Below, piece by piece: positions 16,670 through 25,018 of a stretch of 64,000 nucleotides of DNA. The stretch spans positions 4,137,001-4,201,000 of the forward strand of contig NZ_JACHMI010000001.1 in the NCBI RefSeq assembly GCF_014207985.1, given 5' to 3'. A model generated the notes under the pieces. That model was not told the origin of the DNA, did no database searches, and saw only the letters and a list, made by a program, of their open reading frames with translations. The position numbers and the translations under genes are program-made. Origin of the DNA: Nonomuraea rubra (GTDB lineage Bacteria > Actinomycetota > Actinomycetes > Streptosporangiales > Streptosporangiaceae). The first letter of the stretch is position 1. Every line of letters begins with the position of its first letter.

Positions 16670-17647
16670 GTGGCCACCGACCTGGCGACGCCTCCGAAGG
16701 CGGCGCCCAAGGCGAAGAAGCCGAAACGGGCCGACAAGGTCCCGCTGGGCACGGCGGTGCTGCGTTACCGCTGGCTCTACCTGATGCTCCTCCCGGGCGT
16801 CGCCTACTTCGTGATCTTCAAGTACCTGCCGATGTACGGCGTGACGATCGCGTTCCAGGACTACCTGCCCTTCCTCGGCTACTCGGGCAGCCCCTGGGTC
16901 GGCCTCAAGCACTTCGAGCAGCTCTTCTCCGGGCCCGACTTCGCCCGGCTGCTGGCCAACACGCTGATCCTGGCGGCACTGCACATCCTGTTCGTCTTCA
17001 CCGCGCCGGTCATCGTCGCGCTGATGCTGAACGAGCTGCGCGTCAACATCCTCAAGCGCTCGATCCAGTCGCTGATCTACATCCCGCACTTCCTGTCGTG
17101 GACCATCGTCGCGGCGCTGACGTACGTGCTGTTCGCGGCCGACTTCGGCGTGATCGCCGCCTGGATGCGCGACCTCCTGGGCGACACCACGAAGGTCGAC
17201 TACATGGCGCAGGAGCAGTGGTTCCGCGAGATCGTCATCCTGCAGCAGCTGTGGAAGATGACGGGCTGGGGCACGATCATCTACCTGGCCGCGCTGGCCG
17301 GCGTGGACCCCAACCTGTACGAGGCCGCCCGCATGGACGGCGCCGGCCGCTTCCGCCAGATGTGGCACGTCACGCTGCCCGCGATCCGCCCGACGGTCGT
17401 CGTCATGGCCATCCTCGCCTCCGGCAACCTGCTGGACTCCGGCTTCGAGCAGATCTGGCTGATGACCACGTCGCTCAACCGCGAGGTCGCCGAGGTGTTC
17501 GACACCTACGTGTACTACGCGGGTGTCCAGAACGGGAACTTCAGCTACTCCACCGCCGTCGGCCTGTTCAAGGGCGTGGCCGGCGTCATCCTGATCTTCG
17601 GCTCCAACTGGCTGGCCAAGCGCATGGGCCAGCGGGGACTGTTCTAG
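16670..17647 (+). CDS. ABC sugar transporter permease (YesP/LplB-like)
   Basis: MalF-type inner membrane permease of 325 residues with a charged N-terminal tail and six predicted helices. The EAA loop that contacts the ATPase reads YEAARMDGAGRFRQMWHVTLPAI at about 219-241. GTG 16670 follows AAAGGAGG by 6 bases. It is the first permease of the RG-I importer and is separated from its partner by only 11 bases. Confidence 0.93.
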   Translation: MATDLATPPKAAPKAKKPKRADKVPLGTAVLRYRWLYLMLLPGVAYFVIFKYLPMYGVTIAFQDYLPFLGYSGSPWVGLKHFEQLFSGPDFARLLANTLILAALHILFVFTAPVIVALMLNELRVNILKRSIQSLIYIPHFLSWTIVAALTYVLFAADFGVIAAWMRDLLGDTTKVDYMAQEQWFREIVILQQLWKMTGWGTIIYLAALAGVDPNLYEAARMDGAGRFRQMWHVTLPAIRPTVVVMAILASGNLLDSGFEQIWLMTTSLNREVAEVFDTYVYYAGVQNGNFSYSTAVGLFKGVAGVILIFGSNWLAKRMGQRGLF

Positions 17648-17658
17648 GGGGCCCCGGC

Positions 17659-18570
17659 ATGACCACTATGACTGAGACCAAGCCCAAGCAGCTCGCGGTC
17701 AACAACAACAGCTCCGCCGGCAGCCGCGTCTTCGACACCCTGAACGTGGTCGCGCTCGTCGGCCTGGCGCTGATCACGGTGCTGCCGCTGCTGTACGTGC
17801 TGGCCGCCTCGTTCTCCAGCGAGCCGGAGATCGCCTCCAGGCCCTTCTTCCTGTGGCCGGAGAAGATCGTCACCGAGGCGTACGAGTACATCTTCGCCAC
17901 CCCCACCTTCATCCGCTCCCTGCTCACGACCGTCGTCGTGACCGCGGTCGGCATGGTGGTGCAGGTGATGCTGACCTTCACCATGGCCTACCCGCTGGCC
18001 AAGCGGTACCTGCCGGGCCGCACCCTGGTGCTGAACCTGGTCATCTTCACGATGGTGTTCTCCGGCGGCATGATCCCCACCTACCTGGTGGTGCGCGACC
18101 TGGGGCTGCTCGACAGCTACTGGGCGCTGATCCTGCCGCTGGCGATCAACCCGTTCTACCTGATCATCGTCAAGAGCTTCTTCCAGGAGCTGCCGCAGGC
18201 GCTGGAGGAGGCGGCCAGGATCGACGGCTGCAACGAGATGGGCGTCTTCTTCAAGATCGTCCTTCCGCTGTCCAAGCCGATCATCGCGACGTTCTCGCTG
18301 TTCTACGCGGTGGCGATCTGGAACGACTACATGTCGCCGCTGCTGTACATCACCGATTCCAACAAGTGGACGCTGCAGATCCTCGTCCGCCAGCTCATCG
18401 CCACCGATCCCGCGGCCGCCCTGTCGCAGATGGACCGCACCTGGGTGCCGCCGGAGCAGGGGGTGAAGTTCGCGATCATCGTGATCGCGACGCTGCCGAT
18501 CCTGTTCTTCTACCCGTTCCTGCAGAAGCACTTCGCCAAGGGCGTGCTGATCGGGGGCGTCAAGGAGTGA
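17659..18570 (+). CDS. ABC sugar transporter permease (YesQ/LplC-like)
   Basis: MalG-type permease of 303 residues, partner of the preceding protein. Six helices are visible and the EAA loop is LEEAARIDGCNEMGVFFKIVLPL. The insert before the last helix (TDPAAALSQMDRTWVPPEQG) is usual in the LplC group. ATG 17659 is chosen as the start of family similarity. The last bases overlap the esterase start (GTGA). Confidence 0.93.
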   Translation: MTTMTETKPKQLAVNNNSSAGSRVFDTLNVVALVGLALITVLPLLYVLAASFSSEPEIASRPFFLWPEKIVTEAYEYIFATPTFIRSLLTTVVVTAVGMVVQVMLTFTMAYPLAKRYLPGRTLVLNLVIFTMVFSGGMIPTYLVVRDLGLLDSYWALILPLAINPFYLIIVKSFFQELPQALEEAARIDGCNEMGVFFKIVLPLSKPIIATFSLFYAVAIWNDYMSPLLYITDSNKWTLQILVRQLIATDPAAALSQMDRTWVPPEQGVKFAIIVIATLPILFFYPFLQKHFAKGVLIGGVKE

Positions 18571-19190
18571 GCACGCGCACCGTGCTGCTGGCGGGGGACT
18601 CGACGGTCGCCTCCTGCCCGGCCTTCGAAGCGCCGATGTCCGGATGGGGCGCGCAGCTCGGATCGTACGTCGGCGGCCCGGTGCGCAACCTCGCCAAGGG
18701 CGGCGCCACCACGGCCAGCCACCGCGCCGAGGGCCTGTGGGCGGCGCTGCTGCGCGAGACCTCGCCCGGCGACGTCGTGGTGATCCAGTTCGGGCACAAC
18801 GACCAGAAGGAGCCCGGACTGCCGTACCGGGAGAACCTGCGCGCCTTCGTCGAGGAGGCGCGCGGGGCGGGCGCGCTCGGGGTGCTGTGCACGCCGGTGC
18901 AGCGCCGCAGGTTCGACGGCGGGCGGCTGGTGCCCACGCACGGCGACTACCCCGACCGCGTGCGCGAGCTGGCCGCCGCCGAGGACGTGCCGCTCATCGA
19001 CCTGACCCGCGCCACCACCGAGCTGTACGAGCGCCTCGGCCCCGAGGGCTCGAAGGCCCTGTTCACCCACTTCCCGCCCGGCACCCATCCGCTCTACCCG
19101 GACGGCGTGGCCGACGACACCCACTTCTGCTTCCGCGGCGCCGACGAGGTGGCCGCCATCGTCGCCGAGCGACTGAAGGAGATCGCATGA
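18567..19190 (+). CDS. SGNH hydrolase, rhamnogalacturonan acetylesterase-like
   Basis: GDSL/SGNH esterase of 207 residues, the CE12/YesT type that removes acetyl groups from rhamnogalacturonan. The four SGNH blocks are present: GDSTVAS with S12, glycine in NLAKGGATT, GHND at about 73-76 and DDTHF near the C terminus holding the Asp and His. There is no signal peptide, so it acts on imported oligosaccharides. The start overlaps the permease stop and its end overlaps the lyase start. Confidence 0.9.
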   Translation: MSTRTVLLAGDSTVASCPAFEAPMSGWGAQLGSYVGGPVRNLAKGGATTASHRAEGLWAALLRETSPGDVVVIQFGHNDQKEPGLPYRENLRAFVEEARGAGALGVLCTPVQRRRFDGGRLVPTHGDYPDRVRELAAAEDVPLIDLTRATTELYERLGPEGSKALFTHFPPGTHPLYPDGVADDTHFCFRGADEVAAIVAERLKEIA

Positions 19191-21763
19191 CAGACCTGCG
19201 GTGGCTGGACCGGCCGGGAGACCAGGGGGTGACCTGGGGAGTCCCGTGGCCGCGCGGCACGGTCGAGCCCGGCACGCCGTTCGCGCTGACCGGCGGCGAC
19301 GGCCGCGAGGTGCCGGTGCAGAGCTGGGTGACCGCCACCTGGCCGGACGGCTCCGCCAAGTGGACGGCGCACGCCATCGGCGCCCGGCCCGCCGCGGAGC
19401 GGTACCGGCTCCAGCCCGGCGGCGAGCCCGCCGCGCCCGGCACCGCCGTCACCGTCACCCACGAGGGCCGCGAGCTGGTGGTGAGCACGGGCGTGGTCAC
19501 CTGGACGATCGGCGGCGGCGCGGTGGCCAGGTCGATCTCGCGCGGGAGCCGCGAGATCGCCAGGGACGTGCGCCTGGTCAGCCTCCGCCAGGACGGGCCC
19601 ACCCCCGACGAGGGCGGCCACGTCGCCCGCGAGCAGGCCGAGGGCCTGGTCGAGAGCGTCACGGTCGAGCAGGAAGGACCCCTGCGCGCCGTCGTCCGGC
19701 TGGAGGGCAGGCACGGCGACTGGCTGCCGTTCACCGTGCGCCTGTACTTCTACGCCGGCGCCGAGCACGTGCGCGTCCTGCACACCTTCGTCTGGGACGG
19801 CGACCCCGAGCGCGACTTCCTGGCCGGCCTCGGCCTGCGCGCCGACGTCGTCATGCGCGACGAGCTCCACGACCGGCACGTGCGCCTGGCCGGCGGCGAG
19901 GGTTTCCTGACCGAGGCCGTACGCGGGCTCACCGGCCTGCGCCGCGACCCCGGCGAGGCCGCACGCCGCGCCCAGGTCGAGGGCCGCCCGGCCGGCGAGC
20001 TCGACCCCGAGGTGGCGAGCCGCCTGCACCTCATCCCCGCCTGGAACGACCACACCCTCGACCAGACCTCCGCCGACGGCTACACGCTGCGCAAGCGCAC
20101 CAAGGACGGCCACGCCTGGGTGACGATCCCGGCCGGCGCCCGCTCGCAGGGCTACGGCTACGTCGGCGGCGTCAGCGGCGGGCTCGGCTTCGGGCTGCGC
20201 GACTTCTGGCGCCTGCACCCCACCCGCCTGGACATCAGGAACGCGGCCACCGACCTCGCCACCGTCACCGTCTGGCTGTGGTCGCCGTCCGCCCCGGCCA
20301 TGGACCTGCGCTTCTACCACGACGGCCTGGGCCAGGACACCTTCGAGGAGCAGCTCGAGGGCCTGGAGATCACCTACGAGGACTACGAGCCCGGGTTCGG
20401 CGACCCGCGCGGCATCGCCCGTACGCACGAGCTGAGCCTGCGCGCCCACGACACCACGCCCGCCGCGCACGAGCTGGCCGCGCACGCCGCCGCCATGAAC
20501 GAGCCCGCGCTGCTGGTCGCGAGCCCCGAGCGGGTGCGCGAGGCGGGCGTGTTCGGCGTGTGGGGCCTGCCCGACCGCTCCACGCCCGCGCGCGCCGAGA
20601 TCGAGGACCGCCTCGACTTCCTCTTCGACCTGTACGTGCGCGAGCGCGAGCAACGCCGCTGGTACGGGTTCTGGGACTACGGCGACGTCATGCACACCTA
20701 CGACGGCGACCGCCACACCTGGCGCTACGACGTCGGCGGCTACGCCTGGGACAACTCGGAGCTGTCACCCGACCTGTGGCTGTGGCTGCAGTTCCTGCGC
20801 ACCGGCCGCGCCGACGTCTTCCGCTTCGCCGAGTCCATGACCCGCCACACCGGCGAGGTGGACGTCTACCACCTCGGCAGGTGGAAGGGCCTGGGCAGCC
20901 GCCACAACGTGCAGCACTGGGGCTGCAGCTGCAAGCAGCTGCGCATCTCCAACGCCGCCTACCGGCGCTTCTACTACTACCTGACGGCCGACGAGCGCAC
21001 CGGCGACCTCATGGACGAGCTCAGCGTGCCCGAGGAGACGTTCCTGGCGATCGACCCGCTGCGCAAGGTCCGCGAGGACGTCTACAGCCCCGACCCGTCC
21101 GCGCTGTCGGTCGGGCTCGGCACCGACTGGGGCTCGCTGGCGGCGGCCTGGCTGACCCGGTGGGAGCGGCACGGCGACGAGCGCGCCAGGGACCGGCTGC
21201 TCGGCACGATGGCCGACATCGGCGCGATGCCGCGCCGCTTCCTGACGGGCGAGGGCCGCCTCGACCTGGAGACCGGGCGCTTCGACACCTCCCGCGATCA
21301 GATCTCCATCTCGCACCTGTCGTCGCTGTTCGGGCTGCCGGAGATGTGCGCGGAGCTGATCGCGCTCGACCTGGGCGTGCCCGGGTTCGAGGAGGCGTGG
21401 CTGGAGTACTGCCGGCTCTACCTGGCGCCGCCCGAGCAGCAGGAGGCCGAGGTGGGGCAGCGGCTGAGCGGGATCTCGCTGATCCAGGCGCACAGCCGGC
21501 TCACGGCGTACGCGGCCGCCCGCACCGGGGACGCCGAGCTGGCCGCGTGGGCCTGGCGCAAGTTCCGCCTGGGCGAGGGCGACCAGCTCAACCGTAACCC
21601 GCTGCAACATCAGGAGAAGTGGGAGCTGACCCTGGTGGACGGGCCCGAGGTGCCGCACCCGGTGCACGAGGCGCCGTTCGTGAGCACCAACAGCGCCGCG
21701 CAGTACGGCCTGGCCGCCATTCACAACCTGGTGCTGATCGGCGAACATCTGACGAATGGTTGA
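19187..21763 (+). CDS. PL26 / YetA-like exo-rhamnogalacturonan lyase
   Basis: Large cytoplasmic protein of 858 residues resembling the PcRGLX/YetA family. That family cleaves unsaturated rhamnogalacturonan I ends by beta-elimination and has an N-terminal RIFT-barrel-like domain, a central domain and an alpha/alpha-barrel part. The start MTDLRWLDRPGDQGVTWGVPWPRG and the block VQSWVTATWPDGSAKWTAHAIG are typical. The later YGDVMHTYDGDRHTWRYDVGGYAWDNSE and QHWGCSCKQLR stretches probably form the barrel active site. ATG 19187 overlaps the esterase stop. It is the last gene of the operon and a hairpin follows at 21773-21791. Confidence 0.85.
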   Translation: MTDLRWLDRPGDQGVTWGVPWPRGTVEPGTPFALTGGDGREVPVQSWVTATWPDGSAKWTAHAIGARPAAERYRLQPGGEPAAPGTAVTVTHEGRELVVSTGVVTWTIGGGAVARSISRGSREIARDVRLVSLRQDGPTPDEGGHVAREQAEGLVESVTVEQEGPLRAVVRLEGRHGDWLPFTVRLYFYAGAEHVRVLHTFVWDGDPERDFLAGLGLRADVVMRDELHDRHVRLAGGEGFLTEAVRGLTGLRRDPGEAARRAQVEGRPAGELDPEVASRLHLIPAWNDHTLDQTSADGYTLRKRTKDGHAWVTIPAGARSQGYGYVGGVSGGLGFGLRDFWRLHPTRLDIRNAATDLATVTVWLWSPSAPAMDLRFYHDGLGQDTFEEQLEGLEITYEDYEPGFGDPRGIARTHELSLRAHDTTPAAHELAAHAAAMNEPALLVASPERVREAGVFGVWGLPDRSTPARAEIEDRLDFLFDLYVREREQRRWYGFWDYGDVMHTYDGDRHTWRYDVGGYAWDNSELSPDLWLWLQFLRTGRADVFRFAESMTRHTGEVDVYHLGRWKGLGSRHNVQHWGCSCKQLRISNAAYRRFYYYLTADERTGDLMDELSVPEETFLAIDPLRKVREDVYSPDPSALSVGLGTDWGSLAAAWLTRWERHGDERARDRLLGTMADIGAMPRRFLTGEGRLDLETGRFDTSRDQISISHLSSLFGLPEMCAELIALDLGVPGFEEAWLEYCRLYLAPPEQQEAEVGQRLSGISLIQAHSRLTAYAAARTGDAELAAWAWRKFRLGEGDQLNRNPLQHQEKWELTLVDGPEVPHPVHEAPFVSTNSAAQYGLAAIHNLVLIGEHLTNG

Positions 21764-21772
21764 CAAGAGGTG

Positions 21773-21864
21773 GGGCTCCCGCTGGGAGCCCTACACTGAT
21801 CGGTATGCATACTCCCGATTGACCGGCGGCAGCACGCCCAATCCTCGTTTCCTAGCTCGGGAGT
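21773..21864 (+). promoter_or_regulatory. Possible attenuator leader of the ABC-F gene
   Basis: A perfect hairpin GGGCTCCC-gct-GGGAGCCC (21773-21791) is followed by a -10-like TACACT (21792-21797), a five-codon frame at 21805, and an inverted repeat ACTCCCGA (21811-21818)/TCGGGAGT (21857-21864). The left arm lies inside the mini-gene. The right arm contains GGGAG, the only ribosome-site-like sequence before the ABC-F start. The first hairpin may also terminate the RG-I operon. Confidence 0.5.
21805..21822 (+). CDS. Candidate leader peptide MHTPD
   Basis: A five-codon frame (Met-His-Thr-Pro-Asp-stop) starts 7 bases after a TANNNT -10 element, so it could be translated from a leaderless transcript. 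Codons 3-5 form the left arm of the inverted repeat that would mask the GGGAG before the ABC-F gene. Short peptides in this position control many antibiotic-resistance ABC-F and erm genes. It is also short enough to be chance. Confidence 0.35.
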   Translation: MHTPD

Positions 21865-21877
21865 GTTACCGGTCACC

Positions 21878-23476
21878 ATGATCATCGCTAATGATATAGA
21901 GCTGCGCGCGGGCGCGCGCCTGCTCATCGAGAAGGCCTCGTTCCGGGTCAATCCCGGCGACAAGATCGGGCTCGTCGGCCGCAACGGCGCGGGCAAGACG
22001 ACGCTGACCAAGGTGCTGGCGGGTGAGGGCATCCCCGCCGCCGGCACGGTCACCACCACCGGCAGTGTGGGCTACCTGCCGCAGGATCCGCGCACCGGTG
22101 ACCTGCAGGTGCTCGCCCGCGACCGCATCCTGTCGGCGCGCGGGCTCGACGAGGTCATCCGCAAGCTGCGCGAGGCCGAGCTCGGCATGTCCTCCGCCGA
22201 CGACCGCACCCGGGAGAAGGCCGTCAGGCGGTACGGCCGGCTCGAAGATCAGATGCATGTGCTGGGCGGGTACGCCGCCGAGTCGGAGGCCGCCTCCATC
22301 GCCTCCAGCCTGGGCCTGCCCGACCGGGTGCTGGGACAGCCGTTGCAAACGCTTTCCGGAGGCCAGCGCAGGCGCGTGGAATTGGCGCGAATTCTTTTCA
22401 GCGGGGCGGAAACTCTCCTTCTCGACGAGCCCACAAACCACCTAGATGCGGACTCAATCGGGTGGCTTCGCGATTTTTTGCGCAGTCATCAAGGTGGCTT
22501 GGTGATCATCAGCCACGACGTCGGCCTTCTTGAAGCCACGGTCAACAAGGTGCTGCACCTGGACGCCAACCGGGCGGTGATCGATCACTACAACGTCGGC
22601 TGGAAGGCGTACCTGGCCCAGCGCGAGACCGACGAGAAGCGCAGGAAGCGGGAGCGGGCCAACGCCGAGAAGCAGGCCGGCGCGCTGCTGGCGCAGGCCG
22701 ACAAGATGCGCGCCAAGGCCACCAAGGCCAAGGCCGCCCAGGACATGATGCGCCGGGCGCACCGGCTGCTGGCCGGCACCGAGGAGGAGCGGCAGAGCGA
22801 CAAGGTGGCGCGGCTGCGCTTCCCCGAGCCGCAGCCGTGCGGGCGCACCCCGCTCATGGCCGAGGAGCTGTCCAAGTCGTACGGGTCGCTGGAGGTCTTC
22901 ACCGACGTCAACGTGGCCATCGACCGAGGTCACCGGGTCGTCATCCTGGGCCTGAACGGCGCCGGCAAGACCACTCTGCTGCGCATTCTCGGCGGCCTGG
23001 AGCAGCCCGACACCGGAGCGATCAAGCCGGGCCACGGTCTCAAGGTCGGTTACTACGCCCAGGAGCACGAGACGCTCGACGCCGATCGTACGCTTCTGGA
23101 GAACATGCGTTCGGCCGGCGGCGAATTCACCGACACCGAGTTGCGCAAGGTGCTCGGCTCGTTCCTGTTCACCGGTGACGATGTCGACAAGCCCGCCGGC
23201 GTCCTGTCCGGTGGCGAGAAGACCAGGCTCGCACTAGCGATCTTGGTTCTCTCCAGTGCCAATGTCCTCCTTCTCGACGAGCCCACGAACAACCTCGATC
23301 CGGTCAGTCGCGAGCAGGTTCTCAACGCTCTGAGGTCGTATTCAGGAGCAATCGTCCTAGTCACACATGACGAGGGTGCCGTTGACGCCCTGTCACCGGA
23401 TAGGGTGATCTTGCTACCTGACGGAACTGAAGACGCGTGGAGCGACGAATTTTCCGATCTTGTGGCACTTGCCTGA
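21878..23476 (+). CDS. ABC-F family ATPase (translation factor / antibiotic resistance type)
   Basis: Soluble protein of 532 residues with two ABC domains and no membrane helices, the ABC-F layout. Domain 1 has GRNGAGKTT and LSGGQRRR with LLLDEPTNHLD. Domain 2 has GLNGAGKTT and LSGGEKTR with LLLDEPTNNLD. A charged linker of about 80 residues (KRRKRERANAEKQ...) sits between them. These proteins enter the ribosomal E site; some give resistance to macrolides, lincosamides or pleuromutilins, others aid normal translation. ATG 21878 matches the family start. Stretches around 22370-22500 and 23220-23480 are clearly less GC-rich than their surroundings. Confidence 0.9.
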   Translation: MIIANDIELRAGARLLIEKASFRVNPGDKIGLVGRNGAGKTTLTKVLAGEGIPAAGTVTTTGSVGYLPQDPRTGDLQVLARDRILSARGLDEVIRKLREAELGMSSADDRTREKAVRRYGRLEDQMHVLGGYAAESEAASIASSLGLPDRVLGQPLQTLSGGQRRRVELARILFSGAETLLLDEPTNHLDADSIGWLRDFLRSHQGGLVIISHDVGLLEATVNKVLHLDANRAVIDHYNVGWKAYLAQRETDEKRRKRERANAEKQAGALLAQADKMRAKATKAKAAQDMMRRAHRLLAGTEEERQSDKVARLRFPEPQPCGRTPLMAEELSKSYGSLEVFTDVNVAIDRGHRVVILGLNGAGKTTLLRILGGLEQPDTGAIKPGHGLKVGYYAQEHETLDADRTLLENMRSAGGEFTDTELRKVLGSFLFTGDDVDKPAGVLSGGEKTRLALAILVLSSANVLLLDEPTNNLDPVSREQVLNALRSYSGAIVLVTHDEGAVDALSPDRVILLPDGTEDAWSDEFSDLVALA

Positions 23477-23589
23477 TCTTAATTTGAGTGGGTACGGATC
23501 TTTTCCCGTGGAGTAGGTAGCCGATCCCGCTGAAATGACTGATCATGGCGGAGTAACGCTGCGGAAGTCCGGCACTACAGGAGGTACTC

Positions 23590-23805
23590 GTGGCCGAGAC
23601 ACTGAAGAAGGGCACCCGGGTCACCGGGGCCGACCGGGAAAAACTGGCCGGCGATCTCAAGAAGCGCTACGCCGCGGGCGAAAGCATCCGCGCCCTGGCC
23701 GCTTCGACCGGTCGGTCTTACGGGTTCATCCACCGCATCCTCAGCGAGTCCGGTGTGACTCTGCGTGGGCGCGGCGGGGCGACCCGAGGCAAGTCCAAGC
23801 GCTGA
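23590..23805 (+). CDS. Small conserved helix-turn-helix protein
   Basis: A 71-residue basic protein. Residues about 14-60 form a helix-turn-helix: DREKLAGDLKKRYAAGESIRALAASTGRSYGFIHRILSESG, followed by a GRGGATRGKSKR tail. I recognise this as a small HTH protein widely conserved in actinomycetes, but no function is assigned to it. GTG 23590 is preceded by AGGAGG at an ideal distance. It stands between the ABC-F and enoyl-CoA hydratase genes on the same strand. Confidence 0.88.
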   Translation: MAETLKKGTRVTGADREKLAGDLKKRYAAGESIRALAASTGRSYGFIHRILSESGVTLRGRGGATRGKSKR

Positions 23806-23929
23806 CGGCCGCCTCGGAACGTGCGACCGCAGCCGCCCGTCCCTAGTCAGCCGCCGTCGCGCCCGGGCCAGAACGATATTCTGTAGGCTCGGGCGCGACG
23901 GTCAGCACTCCGACGACAAGGAGCGGGCG

Positions 23930-24745
23930 ATGGCGGAAGCGCAGGCGCAACAGCGCGGGGGGTATACGGACGACGGCCCTGCCACGGCAGAGGGCGGAGT
24001 TCGCTTCGAGGTGGACGGTGAGATAGCGACGATCACGCTGGCCCGGCCGGAAAAGCGCAACGCACAGACGTTCGCGACCTGGTCGGCACTGGCTCGCATC
24101 GGCGAGAGCCTGCCCGAGCAGGTGCGCGTCGTCGTCGTGAAAGGTGAGGGACCGTCCTTCTCGGCAGGCATCGACCTGCGAATGTTCACAGCTGAGGGGG
24201 TGCCCGGACAGGGCTCGTTCGGCTCGGCGGCCAGGAGTGACGGCGCCGACTTCGAGCAGCGCATCAGGCAGGCCCAAGCGGGGTTCCTGTGGCTGCGCCG
24301 CCCGGAGATCGTCTCCATCGCCGCGGTGCAGGGGCACGCGATCGGGGCGGGATTCCAGCTCGCGCTTGCCTGTGACCTGCGGATCGTGGCCGACGACGTC
24401 TCGTTCTGCATGAAAGAGCCCGCACTGGGCCTGGTGCCCGACCTGACGGGGACCAAGCCCCTGGTGGAGCTGGTGGGCCTGGCCAAGGCGATCGACATCT
24501 GCCTGACCGCCAGGACCGTGCACGCCGACGAGGCCATGCGCATCGGCCTCGCGGAGAGAGTGGTCGCCGGGGGCGACCTGGATCAAGCGATCGGCGAGAA
24601 GGTCGCGCAGCTGCTGTCCACCAACCGGGACGCGGCCGTGGCGACCAAGCGGCTCCTCCAGGGGGCGCAGGCACGCACCCTGGAGGAGCAGAGTGTGGCC
24701 GAGGGGATCGAGCAGGCGGCGCGGATCAGGGCGCTGTTCGGCTGA
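23930..24745 (+). CDS. Enoyl-CoA hydratase/isomerase family protein
   Basis: Crotonase-fold enzyme of 271 residues acting on acyl-CoA thioesters. The oxyanion-hole segments are SFSAGIDLRMF (about 83-93) and QGHAIGAGFQLALACDLRIV (about 137-156). The usual first catalytic glutamate region reads KEPALGLVPDLTGTKPLVELVG, with Asp where hydratases often have Gly-Glu, so hydratase activity is not certain. ATG 23930 follows AAGGAG. A TATTCT -10-like element lies at about 23876. Confidence 0.9.
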   Translation: MAEAQAQQRGGYTDDGPATAEGGVRFEVDGEIATITLARPEKRNAQTFATWSALARIGESLPEQVRVVVVKGEGPSFSAGIDLRMFTAEGVPGQGSFGSAARSDGADFEQRIRQAQAGFLWLRRPEIVSIAAVQGHAIGAGFQLALACDLRIVADDVSFCMKEPALGLVPDLTGTKPLVELVGLAKAIDICLTARTVHADEAMRIGLAERVVAGGDLDQAIGEKVAQLLSTNRDAAVATKRLLQGAQARTLEEQSVAEGIEQAARIRALFG

Positions 24746-25018
24746 TTGAACGGTCAAGCAATTCGCGGTTGACGTGCGTCGGCGGTGAGCGCCTCTCGCC
24801 CGCCGCCGGGCCGTGAGGGGGCTGTGCCGTCCGCATGGGGTTGATTGGGCGGATATGTGGGGGTGAGGGCCCAGTGGCGCTCAGAATGGGCTTGGGGCGC
24901 GCTGAGGGGCCATGCGGGGGCGGCCGGTAGAGGGTGCCGGGTTTCGCGGTGAGCTGAGCCGGGAATCCCCGGGCGCTCCGGCGGCGCTGTCTCCGGCGGA
25001 GGAGAAGGGATCCCCGGG

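Noticed and set aside
21760..21797. TTGACA at 21760-21765 with TACACT at 21792-21797 as one promoter
   Set aside because: The 26-base spacing is too long and a hairpin lies between; only the -10 element is considered.
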